Shown piece by piece: positions 44,299-53,850 of a DNA stretch of 64,000 nucleotides. The notes beneath the pieces were generated by a model. That model was not told where the DNA came from, did no database searches, and was given only the letters and a program-made list of their open reading frames with translations. The position numbers and the translations under genes are program-made. Each line of letters begins with the position of its first letter. The first letter of the stretch is position 1. The DNA comes from Streptomyces sp. Ncost-T10-10d (GTDB taxonomy: Bacteria; Actinomycetota; Actinomycetes; Streptomycetales; Streptomycetaceae), in contig NZ_FMDF01000130.1 in assembly GCF_900091955.1 (NCBI RefSeq), forward strand, positions 107,785 through 171,784, read 5' to 3'.

Positions 44299-44772
44299 TC
44301 AGGCGATGAACTTCCAGAGGTCGCGGTTTCCGCTGACGCGCTTGCCCACGACGACCTGGCCCGACTTGACTACCTTCAGATACCCGCCAGAAGCGCTGCC
44401 GATTACACCCTTGGCATTCGGAGCTGTCGAAAGAATCGCCCAACCAATGTACTTGCGCTGCTGATCCGAGCAGACCCTTCCGTACGCGCGGCCCTCGTGC
44501 TTTTTCGGCGCGGTGAGACATCCTTCGCCGATCAGCCCGGTGCCCATGCTCTGGACCATGGTGCCAGCCTTGCCCCAGTACTGTTTCATCGTTTTCTTGC
44601 ATGTCACCTGGGAAACCGGCTTGTCGTAGCCATTCCACTGGAGGCACTTACCCGTGGTCATATTCTTGACCCGGAACTCCAGCAGAGTCCCGGCGTGAGC
44701 CTGGGGGGCACTGAAACCCAGAGTTGCTGTAGCGAATGTTACGGCGACTGCTGCCAGTGAAGCGATCCGCAT
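44299..44772 (-). CDS. Small secreted ricin-B-like (beta-trefoil) protein
   Basis: A 157-residue exported protein. Signal peptide 1-28 (LAAVAVTFATATLGFSA, then AHA). The mature part has two repeats each with paired cysteines: GKCLQWNGYDKPVSQVTC, and GEGCLTAP..GRAYGRVC, plus the trefoil-like QYWG and NRDLWKF. This fits a ricin-B lectin-like fold, so sugar binding is possible but not shown. ATG 44772 has GGGAG. Lower GC than its neighbours suggests a gained gene. It sits between two peptide-transport operons. Confidence 0.75.
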   Translation of the reverse strand: MRIASLAAVAVTFATATLGFSAPQAHAGTLLEFRVKNMTTGKCLQWNGYDKPVSQVTCKKTMKQYWGKAGTMVQSMGTGLIGEGCLTAPKKHEGRAYGRVCSDQQRKYIGWAILSTAPNAKGVIGSASGGYLKVVKSGQVVVGKRVSGNRDLWKFIA

Positions 44773-45360
44773 GGTTCTCCCTTAGTTTTCCGGTGGTCGG
44801 TCTGGCTACGGTGAAGTATTTCGGGGAGGCTCTCCGATTGGCTGTAACTTGAGGAGAACTTGAGGTACAGGCGGTTCTCTCTCTCATGCGACACCTCTGT
44901 CCGGCGGGACGCGGAACGGGCCCCTCATCCGAAGTCCTTGCGGGTTGGCGGGCAACCGGTGCCAGCCGCTCACCCCTTGCGGAAGCCGGGTTCGCATTGC
45001 AGATGCGATGGAAAGCACTTGCCTGCCTCGCGAGGGGGCGTCTCTGGCGGCGGAGCGCAATCCCTCTGGCCGAGACGGCTGTCAGAGCGTGCCCGAAATG
45101 TGTCGATTACGGTAGTCATGTCCGGACCGGCCCGGATATCCTCAATGGGTACTGTCGCCCCACGGGAATCGCTCTGCGGGCAAAGGGGAGCGCCCGGAAC
45201 CGATTGATTCCGGGCGCCTTTCCCGTATACCCGGGAACCGGGCTCGCAGGTGGCCTCGGGTCAATGGACCGACGTGCTCGATTCCTTGGGTCGGGGGGAA
45301 CTCCGCCTTTCTGGGCCGATCAGGTCGGTGTCGGCGAGGGCGCCCCCAGGGCCAGGGGTG
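44773..45360. other. Intergenic region before bldKE end
   Basis: Nearly 590 bp without a supported gene. It should contain the promoter of the lectin-like gene on its left side, and the bldK terminator near 45190. Open frames here have no signal peptide or family match. Confidence 0.45.
45190..45217 (-). terminator. Probable terminator of the bldK operon
   Basis: A perfect 10-bp stem GCGCCCGGAA / TTCCGGGCGC with an 8-base loop, about 145 bp past the bldKE stop. On the plus strand it is followed by CTTTCCC, so it could also act rightward. Confidence 0.65.
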
Positions 45361-46446
45361 TCAGGCCTCGGTCTTGGGGCTTTGAGTGGCCTTGTCGAGC
45401 GTCAGCCCCTGAGAGGCGCTACGAGCCTGCGGGACGGGCGACGCGGTCTGCGGGTCCTCGGGGTAGTGGCAGGCCGTCAGATGACTGTCCCGACTGCCCT
45501 CGACCCGTACCAGCGGCGGAGCCTCGCTCGCGCACTTGTCCGTCGCCTTCCAGCAACGGGTGCGGAAGCGGCAGCCCGAGGGCGGATTGACCGGGGAGGG
45601 CACATCGCCGGTGAGGAGGATGCGTTCCCGGGTCGGCGCCTCGTCAGCCGTCGCCTCGGGTACGGCCGAGAGCAGCGCCTTGGTGTACGGGTGACGCGGG
45701 TTGCCGTACAGGTCCTCGCGATCGGCGATCTCCACGATCCTGCCGAGGTACATGACCGCCACGCGCTGCGAGAAGTGGCGTACGACGGCCAGGTCGTGGG
45801 CGATGAACAGGAACGCGATGCCGAGTTCCTTCTGCAGCTTCTGCAGCAGGTTCACCACCTGGGCCTGGATCGACACGTCCAGCGCCGAGACCGGCTCGTC
45901 GGCCACGATCAGCTTCGGCTCCAGGGCGAGCGCGCGGGCCACCCCGATGCGCTGGCGCTGGCCGCCGGAGAACTCGTGCGGGAAGCGGTTGTAGTGCTCC
46001 GGGTTGAGCCCGACGATCTCCAGCAGTTCCCGCACGCGCGCCTCGCGCCCGCCCGCCGGGTCGATGTCGTTGATCTCCATCGGCGCGGTGATGATCTTGC
46101 CGACGGTCTGCCGCGGATTCAGCGAGGCGTACGGGTCCTGGAAGATCATTTGGATCTCGGAGCGAACCGGGGCCAGCTCCTTGCGCGAGGCGTGGGTGAT
46201 GTCCTGACCGCGGTAGGAGATCGTGCCGGCCGTCGGCTCCAGCAGTCGGGTGATCAGCCGGCCCGTCGTCGACTTGCCGCAGCCGGACTCGCCGACCAGG
46301 CCCAGGCTCTCGCCCTCGGCGAGGGTGAAGTCCAGCCCGTCGACGGCCTGGACCGCGCCGACCGTCCGCCGGATCGGAAAGCCGCCCTTGATCGGGAAGT
46401 GCTTGGTGAGTCCGGAGACGTCCAGGAGGGGATCTGTGCTGCTCAT
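45361..46446 (-). CDS. bldKE: BldK ATPase, OppF-type
   Basis: A 361-residue ATPase, last of the operon. Walker A GESGCGKS, signature FSGGQRQR and Walker B LIVADEP are intact, and the C-terminal Cys motif is CRFRTRCWKATDKC. A poorly conserved tail of about 30 residues follows. ATG 46446 is chosen where homology begins. It powers peptide import with bldKD. bldK was named for the bald phenotype of S. coelicolor mutants. Naming here rests on the gene order permease-binding protein-permease-ATPase-ATPase. Confidence 0.85.
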   Translation of the reverse strand: MSSTDPLLDVSGLTKHFPIKGGFPIRRTVGAVQAVDGLDFTLAEGESLGLVGESGCGKSTTGRLITRLLEPTAGTISYRGQDITHASRKELAPVRSEIQMIFQDPYASLNPRQTVGKIITAPMEINDIDPAGGREARVRELLEIVGLNPEHYNRFPHEFSGGQRQRIGVARALALEPKLIVADEPVSALDVSIQAQVVNLLQKLQKELGIAFLFIAHDLAVVRHFSQRVAVMYLGRIVEIADREDLYGNPRHPYTKALLSAVPEATADEAPTRERILLTGDVPSPVNPPSGCRFRTRCWKATDKCASEAPPLVRVEGSRDSHLTACHYPEDPQTASPVPQARSASQGLTLDKATQSPKTEA

Positions 46447-46472
46447 CGTAGGGAAGTCCCGTCTCTTGTACG

Positions 46473-47498
46473 TCAGTTGGGCCGGGTGCCGGCGAAGTCT
46501 GCGAAGAACTCGGTGCGCTGCTCCGCGGTGAGGTGGCAGGCGGCGCCGCGCCCGGCGGTGAGCTCCAGCGGCGGCTGATCGGTCGCGCAGCGCTTGCCGC
46601 CGACCTGCTCGGCGAACGTGCACCGCGGGTGGAAGCGGCAGCCGGTCGGCGGGTTGAGGAGGCTCGGCGGAGTGCCGGGAATCGGCGACAGCGGTACATC
46701 AACCGGACCGTCCAGGCTCGGCATGGAGCCCAGCAAACCCCAGGTGTACGGGTGCTGGGGTGTCCGCAGCACCTCCCTCTTGGTCCCGCGCTCGACACAG
46801 CGCCCGCCGTACATCACCAGCACGTCGTCCGCGATGTCGGCGATGACACCGAGGTCATGGGTGATGAAGATGATCGAGGTGCCGGTCTCCTGCTGGAGGT
46901 CCTTGAGCAGGTCCATGATCTGGGCCTGCACGGTGACGTCCAGCGCTGTGGTCGGCTCGTCCGCGATCAGCAGCTCCGGGTCGCAGACCAGCGCCATGGC
47001 GATCATCGCGCGCTGGCGCATACCGCCGGAGAACTGGTGCGGATAGTCGTCCACTCGCAGATCGGGCTGCGGGATGCCCACCTTGGTGAGCATCTCGACG
47101 GCCCGCGCCCTGGCGTCTCGCTTGGAGGCGCCGGTGTGCTTGCGGTACGTCTCGCCGATCTGCCTGCCGATGGTGTGGTATGGCGACAGCGAGGCCAGCG
47201 AGTCCTGGAAGATCATGGCCATCTTGTTGCCGCGCAGCCGCTCCAACTCGCGCTCCGACGCGGCCAGCAGATCCTGCCCATCGAGGAGGATCTCGCCCTC
47301 GATCTCGGTGTGATCGGGGTGGTGCAGGCCGAGGATCGTCAGGTTGGTGACGGACTTGCCGGAGCCGGACTCGCCGACGATGCCGAGCGTCTTGCCCTTC
47401 TCGATGTCGAAGGACAGCCCGTCGACGGCCTTGACCATGCCGTCTTCGGTGGAGAAGTGCACGCGCAGATCGCGTACGGAGAGGAAGGGGGTGCTCAC
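46473..47498 (-). CDS. bldKD: BldK ATPase, OppD-type
   Basis: A 341-residue ATPase. Walker A GESGSGKS, Q-loop MIFQDSLASL, signature FSGGMRQR and Walker B LLIADEP are present. The C-terminus has the Cys set CRFHPRCTFAEQ..KRC. The GTG start at 47498 follows GGGAGAG. It lies 11 bp after bldKC and 26 bp before bldKE, with no promoter between. Confidence 0.87.
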   Translation of the reverse strand: MSTPFLSVRDLRVHFSTEDGMVKAVDGLSFDIEKGKTLGIVGESGSGKSVTNLTILGLHHPDHTEIEGEILLDGQDLLAASERELERLRGNKMAMIFQDSLASLSPYHTIGRQIGETYRKHTGASKRDARARAVEMLTKVGIPQPDLRVDDYPHQFSGGMRQRAMIAMALVCDPELLIADEPTTALDVTVQAQIMDLLKDLQQETGTSIIFITHDLGVIADIADDVLVMYGGRCVERGTKREVLRTPQHPYTWGLLGSMPSLDGPVDVPLSPIPGTPPSLLNPPTGCRFHPRCTFAEQVGGKRCATDQPPLELTAGRGAACHLTAEQRTEFFADFAGTRPN

Positions 47499-47509
47499 TG
47501 GATCTCTCC

Positions 47510-48490
47510 CTAGGCGAGGCGGACGCGTGGGTCGATGAGGGCGTAGACGGCGTCGACGATGATGTTGAAAACGACGATCGCTCCTGCCGCGACCAGGACG
47601 ACGCCGAGCAGCAGGGGCAGGTCGTTGTCGCCGACCGCCTTGACGGAGAGCGCACCGATGCCGTGCAGACCGAATGTCTTCTCGGTGATGATCGCGCCCC
47701 CGAACAGCACACCGAGGTCGAGGCCGAAAATGGTGACGATCGGGCCCATGGCCCCGCGCCAGGCGAATCTGAAGAACACTGTCCGCCGGGAGAGGCCCTT
47801 GGCGCGTGCGGTGCGCACGTAGTCCTCGCTCAGCGTCTCGACGAGCTGGGACCGGGCCATACGCGTGTAGTTGGCGGTGAAGATCAGCGCCAGCACCAGC
47901 CAGGGCAGCAGAAGCCCGGAGAACCAGGCGGACGGGCTCTCGGTGAAGGGCACGTCCTTGGGGCGGCTCAGGATGTGCCACTGGTCAGCGAGGTAGTACA
48001 TGGCGACCACGCCGACGATGTAGATCTGCATCGAGGAGCCGATCAGCGACGCCGAGGACGCCACCTTGTCCAGTGCCTTGCCCTGCTTGACCGCGGCGAG
48101 CATGCCGGTGCCCACACCGAATACCACGAAGACGACCGCGCTGCCGAGGGAAAGGGAGAGCGTGGTCGGGAAGCGGTCCAGGATGGTGCCCAGGACCGGC
48201 TCGCGGTTGTGGAACGAGTAGCCGAGGCATGGCGCGGGGCAGTGCCCGAACGACGCGTAGTCCCTCCCGACGAACACCGCCTGGAGCCAGTGCCAGTACT
48301 GCACGGGCAGCGGGTCGGAGATGCCGAGGTTGCGCCTGACCAGTGCCAGCGTCTCGGGCGTGCACACCTTGCCGCAGGCCACACGAGCTGGGTCGCGGGG
48401 CGCGACGTAGAAGAGGACGAAAGTGATGGCACTGATGATCAGCAGGATGACCAGTGCGCCGATTGCCCGGCGGATGAGGAAGCGGAACAT
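47510..48490 (-). CDS. bldKC: BldK permease, DppB-type
   Basis: A 326-residue permease starting MFRFLIRRAIGALVILLI, with six helices and the loop RTARAKGLSRRTVFFRFAWR. An extracytoplasmic loop of about 30 residues (YASFGHCPAPCLGYSFHNREP) with a Cys pair is absent from the operon A and B permeases, and might form a disulfide. GGGAAA precedes ATG 48490. It is separated from bldKB by a strong hairpin. Confidence 0.87.
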   Translation of the reverse strand: MFRFLIRRAIGALVILLIISAITFVLFYVAPRDPARVACGKVCTPETLALVRRNLGISDPLPVQYWHWLQAVFVGRDYASFGHCPAPCLGYSFHNREPVLGTILDRFPTTLSLSLGSAVVFVVFGVGTGMLAAVKQGKALDKVASSASLIGSSMQIYIVGVVAMYYLADQWHILSRPKDVPFTESPSAWFSGLLLPWLVLALIFTANYTRMARSQLVETLSEDYVRTARAKGLSRRTVFFRFAWRGAMGPIVTIFGLDLGVLFGGAIITEKTFGLHGIGALSVKAVGDNDLPLLLGVVLVAAGAIVVFNIIVDAVYALIDPRVRLA

Positions 48491-48510
48491 GGCGATGGAT
48501 TTCCCTGGCA

Positions 48511-48578
48511 GACGCCGACGAGGGGGAGGGGGAGGGCGGGGCGCCGCAGGGGCGCCCCGCCTCAGAAGTGTCGGCGTC
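48511..48578 (-). terminator. Hairpin between bldKB and bldKC
   Basis: An 11-bp stem GGCGGGGCGCC / GGCGCCCCGCC (48535-48561) sits inside an outer 9-bp stem GACGCCGAC / GTCGGCGTC (48511-48519 with 48570-48578) that overlaps the bldKB stop. It probably acts as a partial terminator or RNA-end stabiliser, lowering permease and ATPase expression relative to the binding protein. Confidence 0.7.
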
Positions 48579-50361
48579 AGGCCTTCACGAACAGCTTGTA
48601 GAAGACGGCCGAGGACCACAGCGGGTGGAACATGGCGCCGCCGACCTTCTCGCCGTAGAGGTAGAAGCGGCGCTGGAACGTCTCGGGGATGATCGGCGCC
48701 TCCTCCGTCATGATCCGCTTGTCCAGTGCGGCCCAGGCCTTGCCGGCCTCCGCCGGGTCGGCGATGGTGACGTTCTTCTTGATCGCCGCGTTGACCCAGT
48801 CGACGTTCAGCTGCGAGATGTTGTTGGCGCCGTTGGCGATCGTGCCACCGTCGAACAGCGGCTGCATCAGCGTGTAGCCGGTCGGCCAGTCCGGGGACCA
48901 GCCGAACCACATCACGTCGAACTGGTTGTCGATCTGCTGGATCTGGTCGTAGTAGCTGGTGGAGTCCAGCGGCTTGATGACCGGGTCGAAGCCGGCCGCC
49001 TTGAGGGCGTTCTCGATGACGACCTTGGTCTTGTTGTAGTTGTTGCCCTGGGGGAAGGCGTAGACGATCTTCTGGCCTTCCTTGCCGGCTTCCTTCAGCA
49101 GCTTCTTCGCTGCCTCCGGGTCGCCCTGCGGCTTCTTCAGCTTCCCGTAGACGTCGTCCTTGGCGTAGCCGAGGATGTCGGGGCTGAGGATGGACGTCGC
49201 GTAGTCACCGGCCGAGGGGCCACCGTAGATCTTGCGGATCTGCTCCAGCGGCCAGGCGTGGATGAGTGCCTGACGCACCTTCAGGTCGGTGACCCGCTTG
49301 GTGTTGATCGCGTAGTAGTAGATGCCGGTCAGCAGGCCGTTGAAGGTGCGCTTCTTCAGCTCGGGGTCGGTGAGGACCTTCTGGATGCGCTCGGCCGGGA
49401 CGCCGCTGTACGCCATGACCGCGTACTTGTCGTCGCCGTCGTCGGCGATCAGACGGTCCGCGGCCTGGAGGGCCTCGGGGCCGAACTCGTAGACGAAGCT
49501 GTCCGGGTACGCGTTGCGGATCGAGTCGGTGTTGGGGTCCCAGTGCGGGTTGCGCACCAGCGTCATCGACTTGTCGACGGCGTGCGCCTTGATGCGGTAC
49601 GGACCGGCCGAGACCGGGTCCTTGTCGTACTTGTCCTTGGTGTCGCCCGAGACCGGGACGGCACCGTAGGAGGTCATGGCCAGGGTGAAGTTGAGGTCCG
49701 GACGGGGCTCTGCCAGCTTGAAGGTGATCGTCTTCGCCTTGGCGTCCGTCACGATCGAGTCGAGGTGCTTGCCGCTGAACGGGCCCTTGTACTTCGAGCG
49801 GAAGTCGGCCGTGCCGGTCAGCGCGGTCTGGGCGTAGCCCGCGCCTTCGGTGGTGAAGCTGGCGAAGCCGCGCTCGATGCCGTGGCGCACGTCCTCGATG
49901 GTGAGCTCCTTGCCGTCCTCCCACTTCAGACCGTCCTTCAGAGTGAAGGTCCAGGTCTTGCCGCCGTCGGCCATGGTGCCCGCGTCGGTAGCGAGGTCGC
50001 CGACCAGCTTCATCGAGCCGTCCGCCGCGATCTTGTAACCGGTCAGGCTGCGAATGAAGAGGTCACCGACCGCGGAGTTCCACGAGAAGTAGATGCGCTG
50101 CGGGTCGAGGTGCGAGAAGTCGTCCGGAGCGATGCCACGGATCGTGCCGCCCTTCTTCGCGCCCGGGATCTCGGCGGCGGGACCGGTGGAGTCCTCCTTC
50201 GTGCCGACGACGACCGAGCCGGTGTACTTGTCGGCACCGCCGTGTCCGGAGCCCTTTTCGCCCTTCTTGGTCGAGCTGCCACTGCTGCATGCGGAGAGGA
50301 CCATCGAACCGCCGGCTGCGACCGACGTGGCGATGACGAAGTTTCTGCGGGAGAGGGACAT
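48577..50361 (-). CDS. bldKB: BldKB peptide-binding lipoprotein
   Basis: A 594-residue family 5 lipoprotein. The signal peptide is MSLSRRNFVIATSVAAGGSM, combining a twin-arginine motif (SRRNF) with lipobox LSAC, so it is probably Tat-exported and lipidated. Peptide-binding segments SAGPYRIKAHAVDKSMTLVR and LKVRQALIHAWPLEQI follow. In S. coelicolor BldKB captures an extracellular signal needed for aerial hyphae. ATG 50361. Sequence differs strongly from the binding proteins of operons A and B. Confidence 0.87.
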   Translation of the reverse strand: MSLSRRNFVIATSVAAGGSMVLSACSSGSSTKKGEKGSGHGGADKYTGSVVVGTKEDSTGPAAEIPGAKKGGTIRGIAPDDFSHLDPQRIYFSWNSAVGDLFIRSLTGYKIAADGSMKLVGDLATDAGTMADGGKTWTFTLKDGLKWEDGKELTIEDVRHGIERGFASFTTEGAGYAQTALTGTADFRSKYKGPFSGKHLDSIVTDAKAKTITFKLAEPRPDLNFTLAMTSYGAVPVSGDTKDKYDKDPVSAGPYRIKAHAVDKSMTLVRNPHWDPNTDSIRNAYPDSFVYEFGPEALQAADRLIADDGDDKYAVMAYSGVPAERIQKVLTDPELKKRTFNGLLTGIYYYAINTKRVTDLKVRQALIHAWPLEQIRKIYGGPSAGDYATSILSPDILGYAKDDVYGKLKKPQGDPEAAKKLLKEAGKEGQKIVYAFPQGNNYNKTKVVIENALKAAGFDPVIKPLDSTSYYDQIQQIDNQFDVMWFGWSPDWPTGYTLMQPLFDGGTIANGANNISQLNVDWVNAAIKKNVTIADPAEAGKAWAALDKRIMTEEAPIIPETFQRRFYLYGEKVGGAMFHPLWSSAVFYKLFVKA

Positions 50362-50435
50362 GGCTTCCTGCTCTGGTCGAGGGAGAGAAACGATCGATCC
50401 GGTGGGCCCCGTCGCCCGGCCGGAGGAAGTGCGGT

Positions 50436-51464
50436 TCAGCGCTTGGTCTTCGGGTCCAGTGCGTCACGCACCGAGTCGCCCAGCAGGTTGAAGGCGATGA
50501 CGAAGATCACCATCGAGGCGCCGGGGAAGAGCATGAACGTGATGTCGCTCTGGTAGACCTCCGACCCGCGCTGGATCATCACGCCCCAGTCGGGTGTCGG
50601 GTCGGTGAGACCGACGCCGAGGAAGGCGAGGCCCGCCTCCGCGGTGACGTAAGCGGGCAGCGCGAGCGTGGCCTGGATGAGGATCGGCGTCCAGAGGTTG
50701 GGCAGCAGTTCCTTGAAGATGATCCGCGCAGGGGAGGCGCCGGTCACCTTTGCCGCCTCGACGAACTCGCGCTCGCGCAGGGCGAGCACCTCGCCGCGCA
50801 GCAGTCGTGCGATGGACGCCCAGCCGAAGGCGGTCATGACCAAGATGAGGCTGACGACGGTCAGCCAGATCGGGGTGTTCTCGTCCGGAGCGACCAGGAT
50901 CGAGAGCATCACCGGCCAGAAGGCGATGAAGAAGAGCGTGGAGGGGAAGGCCAGCAGGATGTCGATGACCCGGCCCACGAGGTAGTCGGTCTTCCCGCCG
51001 AGATAGCCCGCAGTGATACCGATGACGATGCCGATCACGGTCACCAGCAAGGTGGTTGCCGCGGCGATGAGCAGCGAGTTTCGCATGCCGTAGAGCAGGA
51101 AGGTGAAGACGTCCCGGCCGAGTCCGGGCTCGATGCCGAACCAGAAGTCGCTGCTGATACCGCCGTTGGGCAGCACCGGTGAGCTGAACTCGTCCAGCAG
51201 GTCGGGGTCGTTCTGCCCGTACGTCGTGTAGGGGTCCTTGCCGTACAGCTTCGCGATCAGCGGCGCGCAGATGGCCACCACGAAGAAGAAGATGACGACA
51301 TAGGCCGAAATCACGCCTGTGCGGTCGCGTTTGAAGCGCCGCCAGGCCATCTTGCCCGGTGAGCGGCCGGCGCCGCCCTTGGGCGCGGACGGGTCCGGCA
51401 TCGACTGCGGCTTCGCATCCTCCACCTCAACGGGCGCGGATGCTTGCGGTGTTGGAATCGTCAT
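50436..51464 (-). CDS. bldKA: BldK permease, DppC-type
   Basis: A 342-residue permease and first gene of the operon. After a Pro-rich 50-residue N-terminus come six helices, first near ISAYVVIFFFVVAICAPL; the loop FVEAAKVTGASPARIIFKEL carries the EAA motif. A permease preceding the binding-protein gene is the feature that marks the bldK order. ATG 51464 follows AGGAG. The intergenic region upstream is divergent from Opp operon B. Confidence 0.87.
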   Translation of the reverse strand: MTIPTPQASAPVEVEDAKPQSMPDPSAPKGGAGRSPGKMAWRRFKRDRTGVISAYVVIFFFVVAICAPLIAKLYGKDPYTTYGQNDPDLLDEFSSPVLPNGGISSDFWFGIEPGLGRDVFTFLLYGMRNSLLIAAATTLLVTVIGIVIGITAGYLGGKTDYLVGRVIDILLAFPSTLFFIAFWPVMLSILVAPDENTPIWLTVVSLILVMTAFGWASIARLLRGEVLALREREFVEAAKVTGASPARIIFKELLPNLWTPILIQATLALPAYVTAEAGLAFLGVGLTDPTPDWGVMIQRGSEVYQSDITFMLFPGASMVIFVIAFNLLGDSVRDALDPKTKR

Positions 51465-52098
51465 GGTGCTCCTGGCCCGGAGGGTCGAAGGACTCCGCAG
51501 GCACACCTACGGGCTACCCGGACTTTTTCAACGCAATTCATGCAGGGTCAATGAATGTCTGCCCCCCTTGAGGCGCTCTTTGGAAAATTGACCAACTCAT
51601 GACCTTGAGAGGGGCGTATCTTTGCCTCCGTTTACTTCTTTCGAGGGCGCGTTTGCGGTCATTCGTGAGAAATCCGGCAATGAGTTCGTTATTCGGTCGC
51701 CGTTGTCTCGGAATTCGTACATCCGGCCAGGTGGGTGCGTGATCGATGTGCGTTCGATGCGGGGTCGTTATCGCCCGGCCCTTGCAGGGGTCGGCGTCCG
51801 GAGATGGTCCTCCGGCCGGCTTCCAGACATGTGTCGGCTTCGATCCGCGCGGAGCGGATCGCGGGCAGGGCCTTCGGCCCGGCCGCTGCGGGGGTGCTGG
51901 TGAGCCGATGGGCCGTCAGGTCGGAGGTCACGGGGAGTCGAACGCGGCGGGCTCGTCGCTGTTCTGTGCGAACCGGGCCCTCCAGTGCCACTCGAGACGG
52001 CTCTTCTGCGCCCGAATGGGTGGAGGAAATGTGTGCAATGCGCTTTATCCGGTGATATTTGACTCCACGTGAGACGGAGCACAACGAGGAGGCACTCC
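51465..52098. other. Divergent control region of bldK and Opp operon B
   Basis: About 630 bp without a gene. It is AT-richer near 51520-51700. The inverted pair GGTCAAT (51546-51552) and ATTGACC (51587-51593) lies upstream of bldKA. No strong pair of boxes was found for the rightward transcript; the region before 52070 (GGTGATATTTGACTCC) is likely. Confidence 0.45.
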
Positions 52099-53733
52099 AT
52101 GCGCGGAGCCACACCGGCCAAGTGGGCCGCATGTGCGGTGGCCGTCGTCCTGGCGGCGACGGCATGCGGCGGAGGGGGCAGCAGCGGCGGTGGTGGCGGT
52201 GGGGCCAATGGAATCGTGAGCTCCTCCTGGGGCGACCCGCAGAACCCGCTGGAGCCCGCCAACACCAATGAGGTGCAGGGCGGCAAGGTCCTCGACATGA
52301 TCTTCCGGGGACTCAAGAGGTACGACCCGAAGACCGGCGCGGCCATCAACATGCTCGCCGAGAAGATCGAAACCAAGGACAACCAGAACTTCACGATCAC
52401 CGTGAAGGACGGCTGGACCTTCAGCAACGGCGAGAAGATCACCGCGAAGTCGTTCGTGGACGCCTGGAACTACGGGGCCCTGCTGAAGAACAATCAGAAG
52501 AACGCCTATTTCTTCGGATATATCGACGGATACAGCAAGGTCCACCCCGAGTCGGGCAGCTCCAGGGCGAACACGCTCTCCGGCCTCAAGCTCGTCAACG
52601 ACAAGACCTTCACGGTCAAGCTGATGCAGAAGTTCTCCCTCTGGCCCGACACCCTCGGCTACCCGGCCTTCGCCCCGCTGCCCAGGGCCTTCTTCACCGA
52701 CCACGCCGCCTGGGTGTCCAAGCCGATCGGCAACGGTCCGTACACCATCGACAACTACACCAAGGGCTCGTCGATGAACCTGCGCAAGTGGGACAAGTAC
52801 CCAGGGGCCGACAAGGCGCAGAACGGCGGCATCGACCTCAAGGTCTACACGGACAACAACACCGCCTACACCGATCTGACGGCCGGCAACCTCGACCTCG
52901 TCGACGATGTGCCCGCCTCGCAGTTGAAGAACGTCAAGGCGGACCTCGGCGACCGGTACATCAACACCCCGGCCGGCATCATCCAGACCCTCGCCTTCCC
53001 CTTCTACGACAAGAAGTGGGACACCCCCGGCGGCATCAAGGTCCGCCAGGGCCTGTCGATGGCGATCAACCGCGATCAGATCACCAGTCAGATCTTCCAG
53101 AAGACCCGCACCCCCGCCTCCGACTGGACCTCCCCGGTCCTCGGCGTGAACGGCGGATTCAAGAAGGGGTTGTGCGGCGCGCCCTGCGAATACAACGCGG
53201 CGAACGCCAAGAAGCTGATCCAGGAGGGCGGTGGCATCCCCGGCGGCCAGCTCAAGATCTCGTACAACGCGGACACCGGTTCCCACAAGGAGTGGGTCGA
53301 CGCCGTCTGCAACAGCATCAACAAGGTGATGGGCAACAACAGGGCGTGCGTCGGCGCCCCGGTCGGCACCTTCGCCGACTTCCGCAGCCAGGTCTCCCAG
53401 CAGAAGCTGACCGGCGCCTGGCGGGCCGGCTGGCAGATGGACTACCCGCTCATCCAGAACTTCCTGCAGCCGGTGTACTACACCGACGCCTCGTCCAACG
53501 ACGGCAAGTGGAGCAGCAAGCAGTTCGACGGCCTCGTCGACAAGGCCAACGCCGAGTCCGACAAGGCCAAGGCCGTCTCGGCCTTCCAGGACGCGGAGAG
53601 GGTCCTGGTCGCTCAGATGCCCGTGATCCCGCTCTGGTACCAGAACGGCAGCGCCGGTCACTCGGAGCGGATCACCAACGTGTCGCTGAACCAGTTCAGC
53701 GTCCCGGTGTACGAGCAGATCAAGGTCAAGTGA
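52099..53733 (+). CDS. Oligopeptide-binding lipoprotein, Opp operon B
   Basis: A 544-residue family 5 lipoprotein. Lipobox ATAC, then a Gly/Ser-rich spacer (GGGGSSGGGGGGANG). GNGPYTIDNYTKGSSMNLRK and GLSMAINRDQITSQIFQKTR align with operon A's 37992 protein, showing recent common origin. GAGGAGG before ATG 52099. Extra cysteines at CGAPCEYNAANAKKL suggest a disulfide not seen in the paralogue. Ligand unknown. Confidence 0.93.
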   Translation: MRGATPAKWAACAVAVVLAATACGGGGSSGGGGGGANGIVSSSWGDPQNPLEPANTNEVQGGKVLDMIFRGLKRYDPKTGAAINMLAEKIETKDNQNFTITVKDGWTFSNGEKITAKSFVDAWNYGALLKNNQKNAYFFGYIDGYSKVHPESGSSRANTLSGLKLVNDKTFTVKLMQKFSLWPDTLGYPAFAPLPRAFFTDHAAWVSKPIGNGPYTIDNYTKGSSMNLRKWDKYPGADKAQNGGIDLKVYTDNNTAYTDLTAGNLDLVDDVPASQLKNVKADLGDRYINTPAGIIQTLAFPFYDKKWDTPGGIKVRQGLSMAINRDQITSQIFQKTRTPASDWTSPVLGVNGGFKKGLCGAPCEYNAANAKKLIQEGGGIPGGQLKISYNADTGSHKEWVDAVCNSINKVMGNNRACVGAPVGTFADFRSQVSQQKLTGAWRAGWQMDYPLIQNFLQPVYYTDASSNDGKWSSKQFDGLVDKANAESDKAKAVSAFQDAERVLVAQMPVIPLWYQNGSAGHSERITNVSLNQFSVPVYEQIKVK

Positions 53734-53850
53734 TCCGTTGAGGCCGGGTGGCCGGTGCGTTCCTGGCACCGGCCGCCCGGCTTCCGCATCCCGTCGACGC
53801 GTCACTCCCCAGCCCCGCGCCTTTGACCCCCGCGACCCCCGGAGCCCCTC

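Noticed and set aside
37850..45267. Exact 13-mer CTCGGGTCAATGG at 37850 and 45255
   Set aside because: A repeat of this length is expected by chance several times in 64 kb, and positions relative to genes differ.
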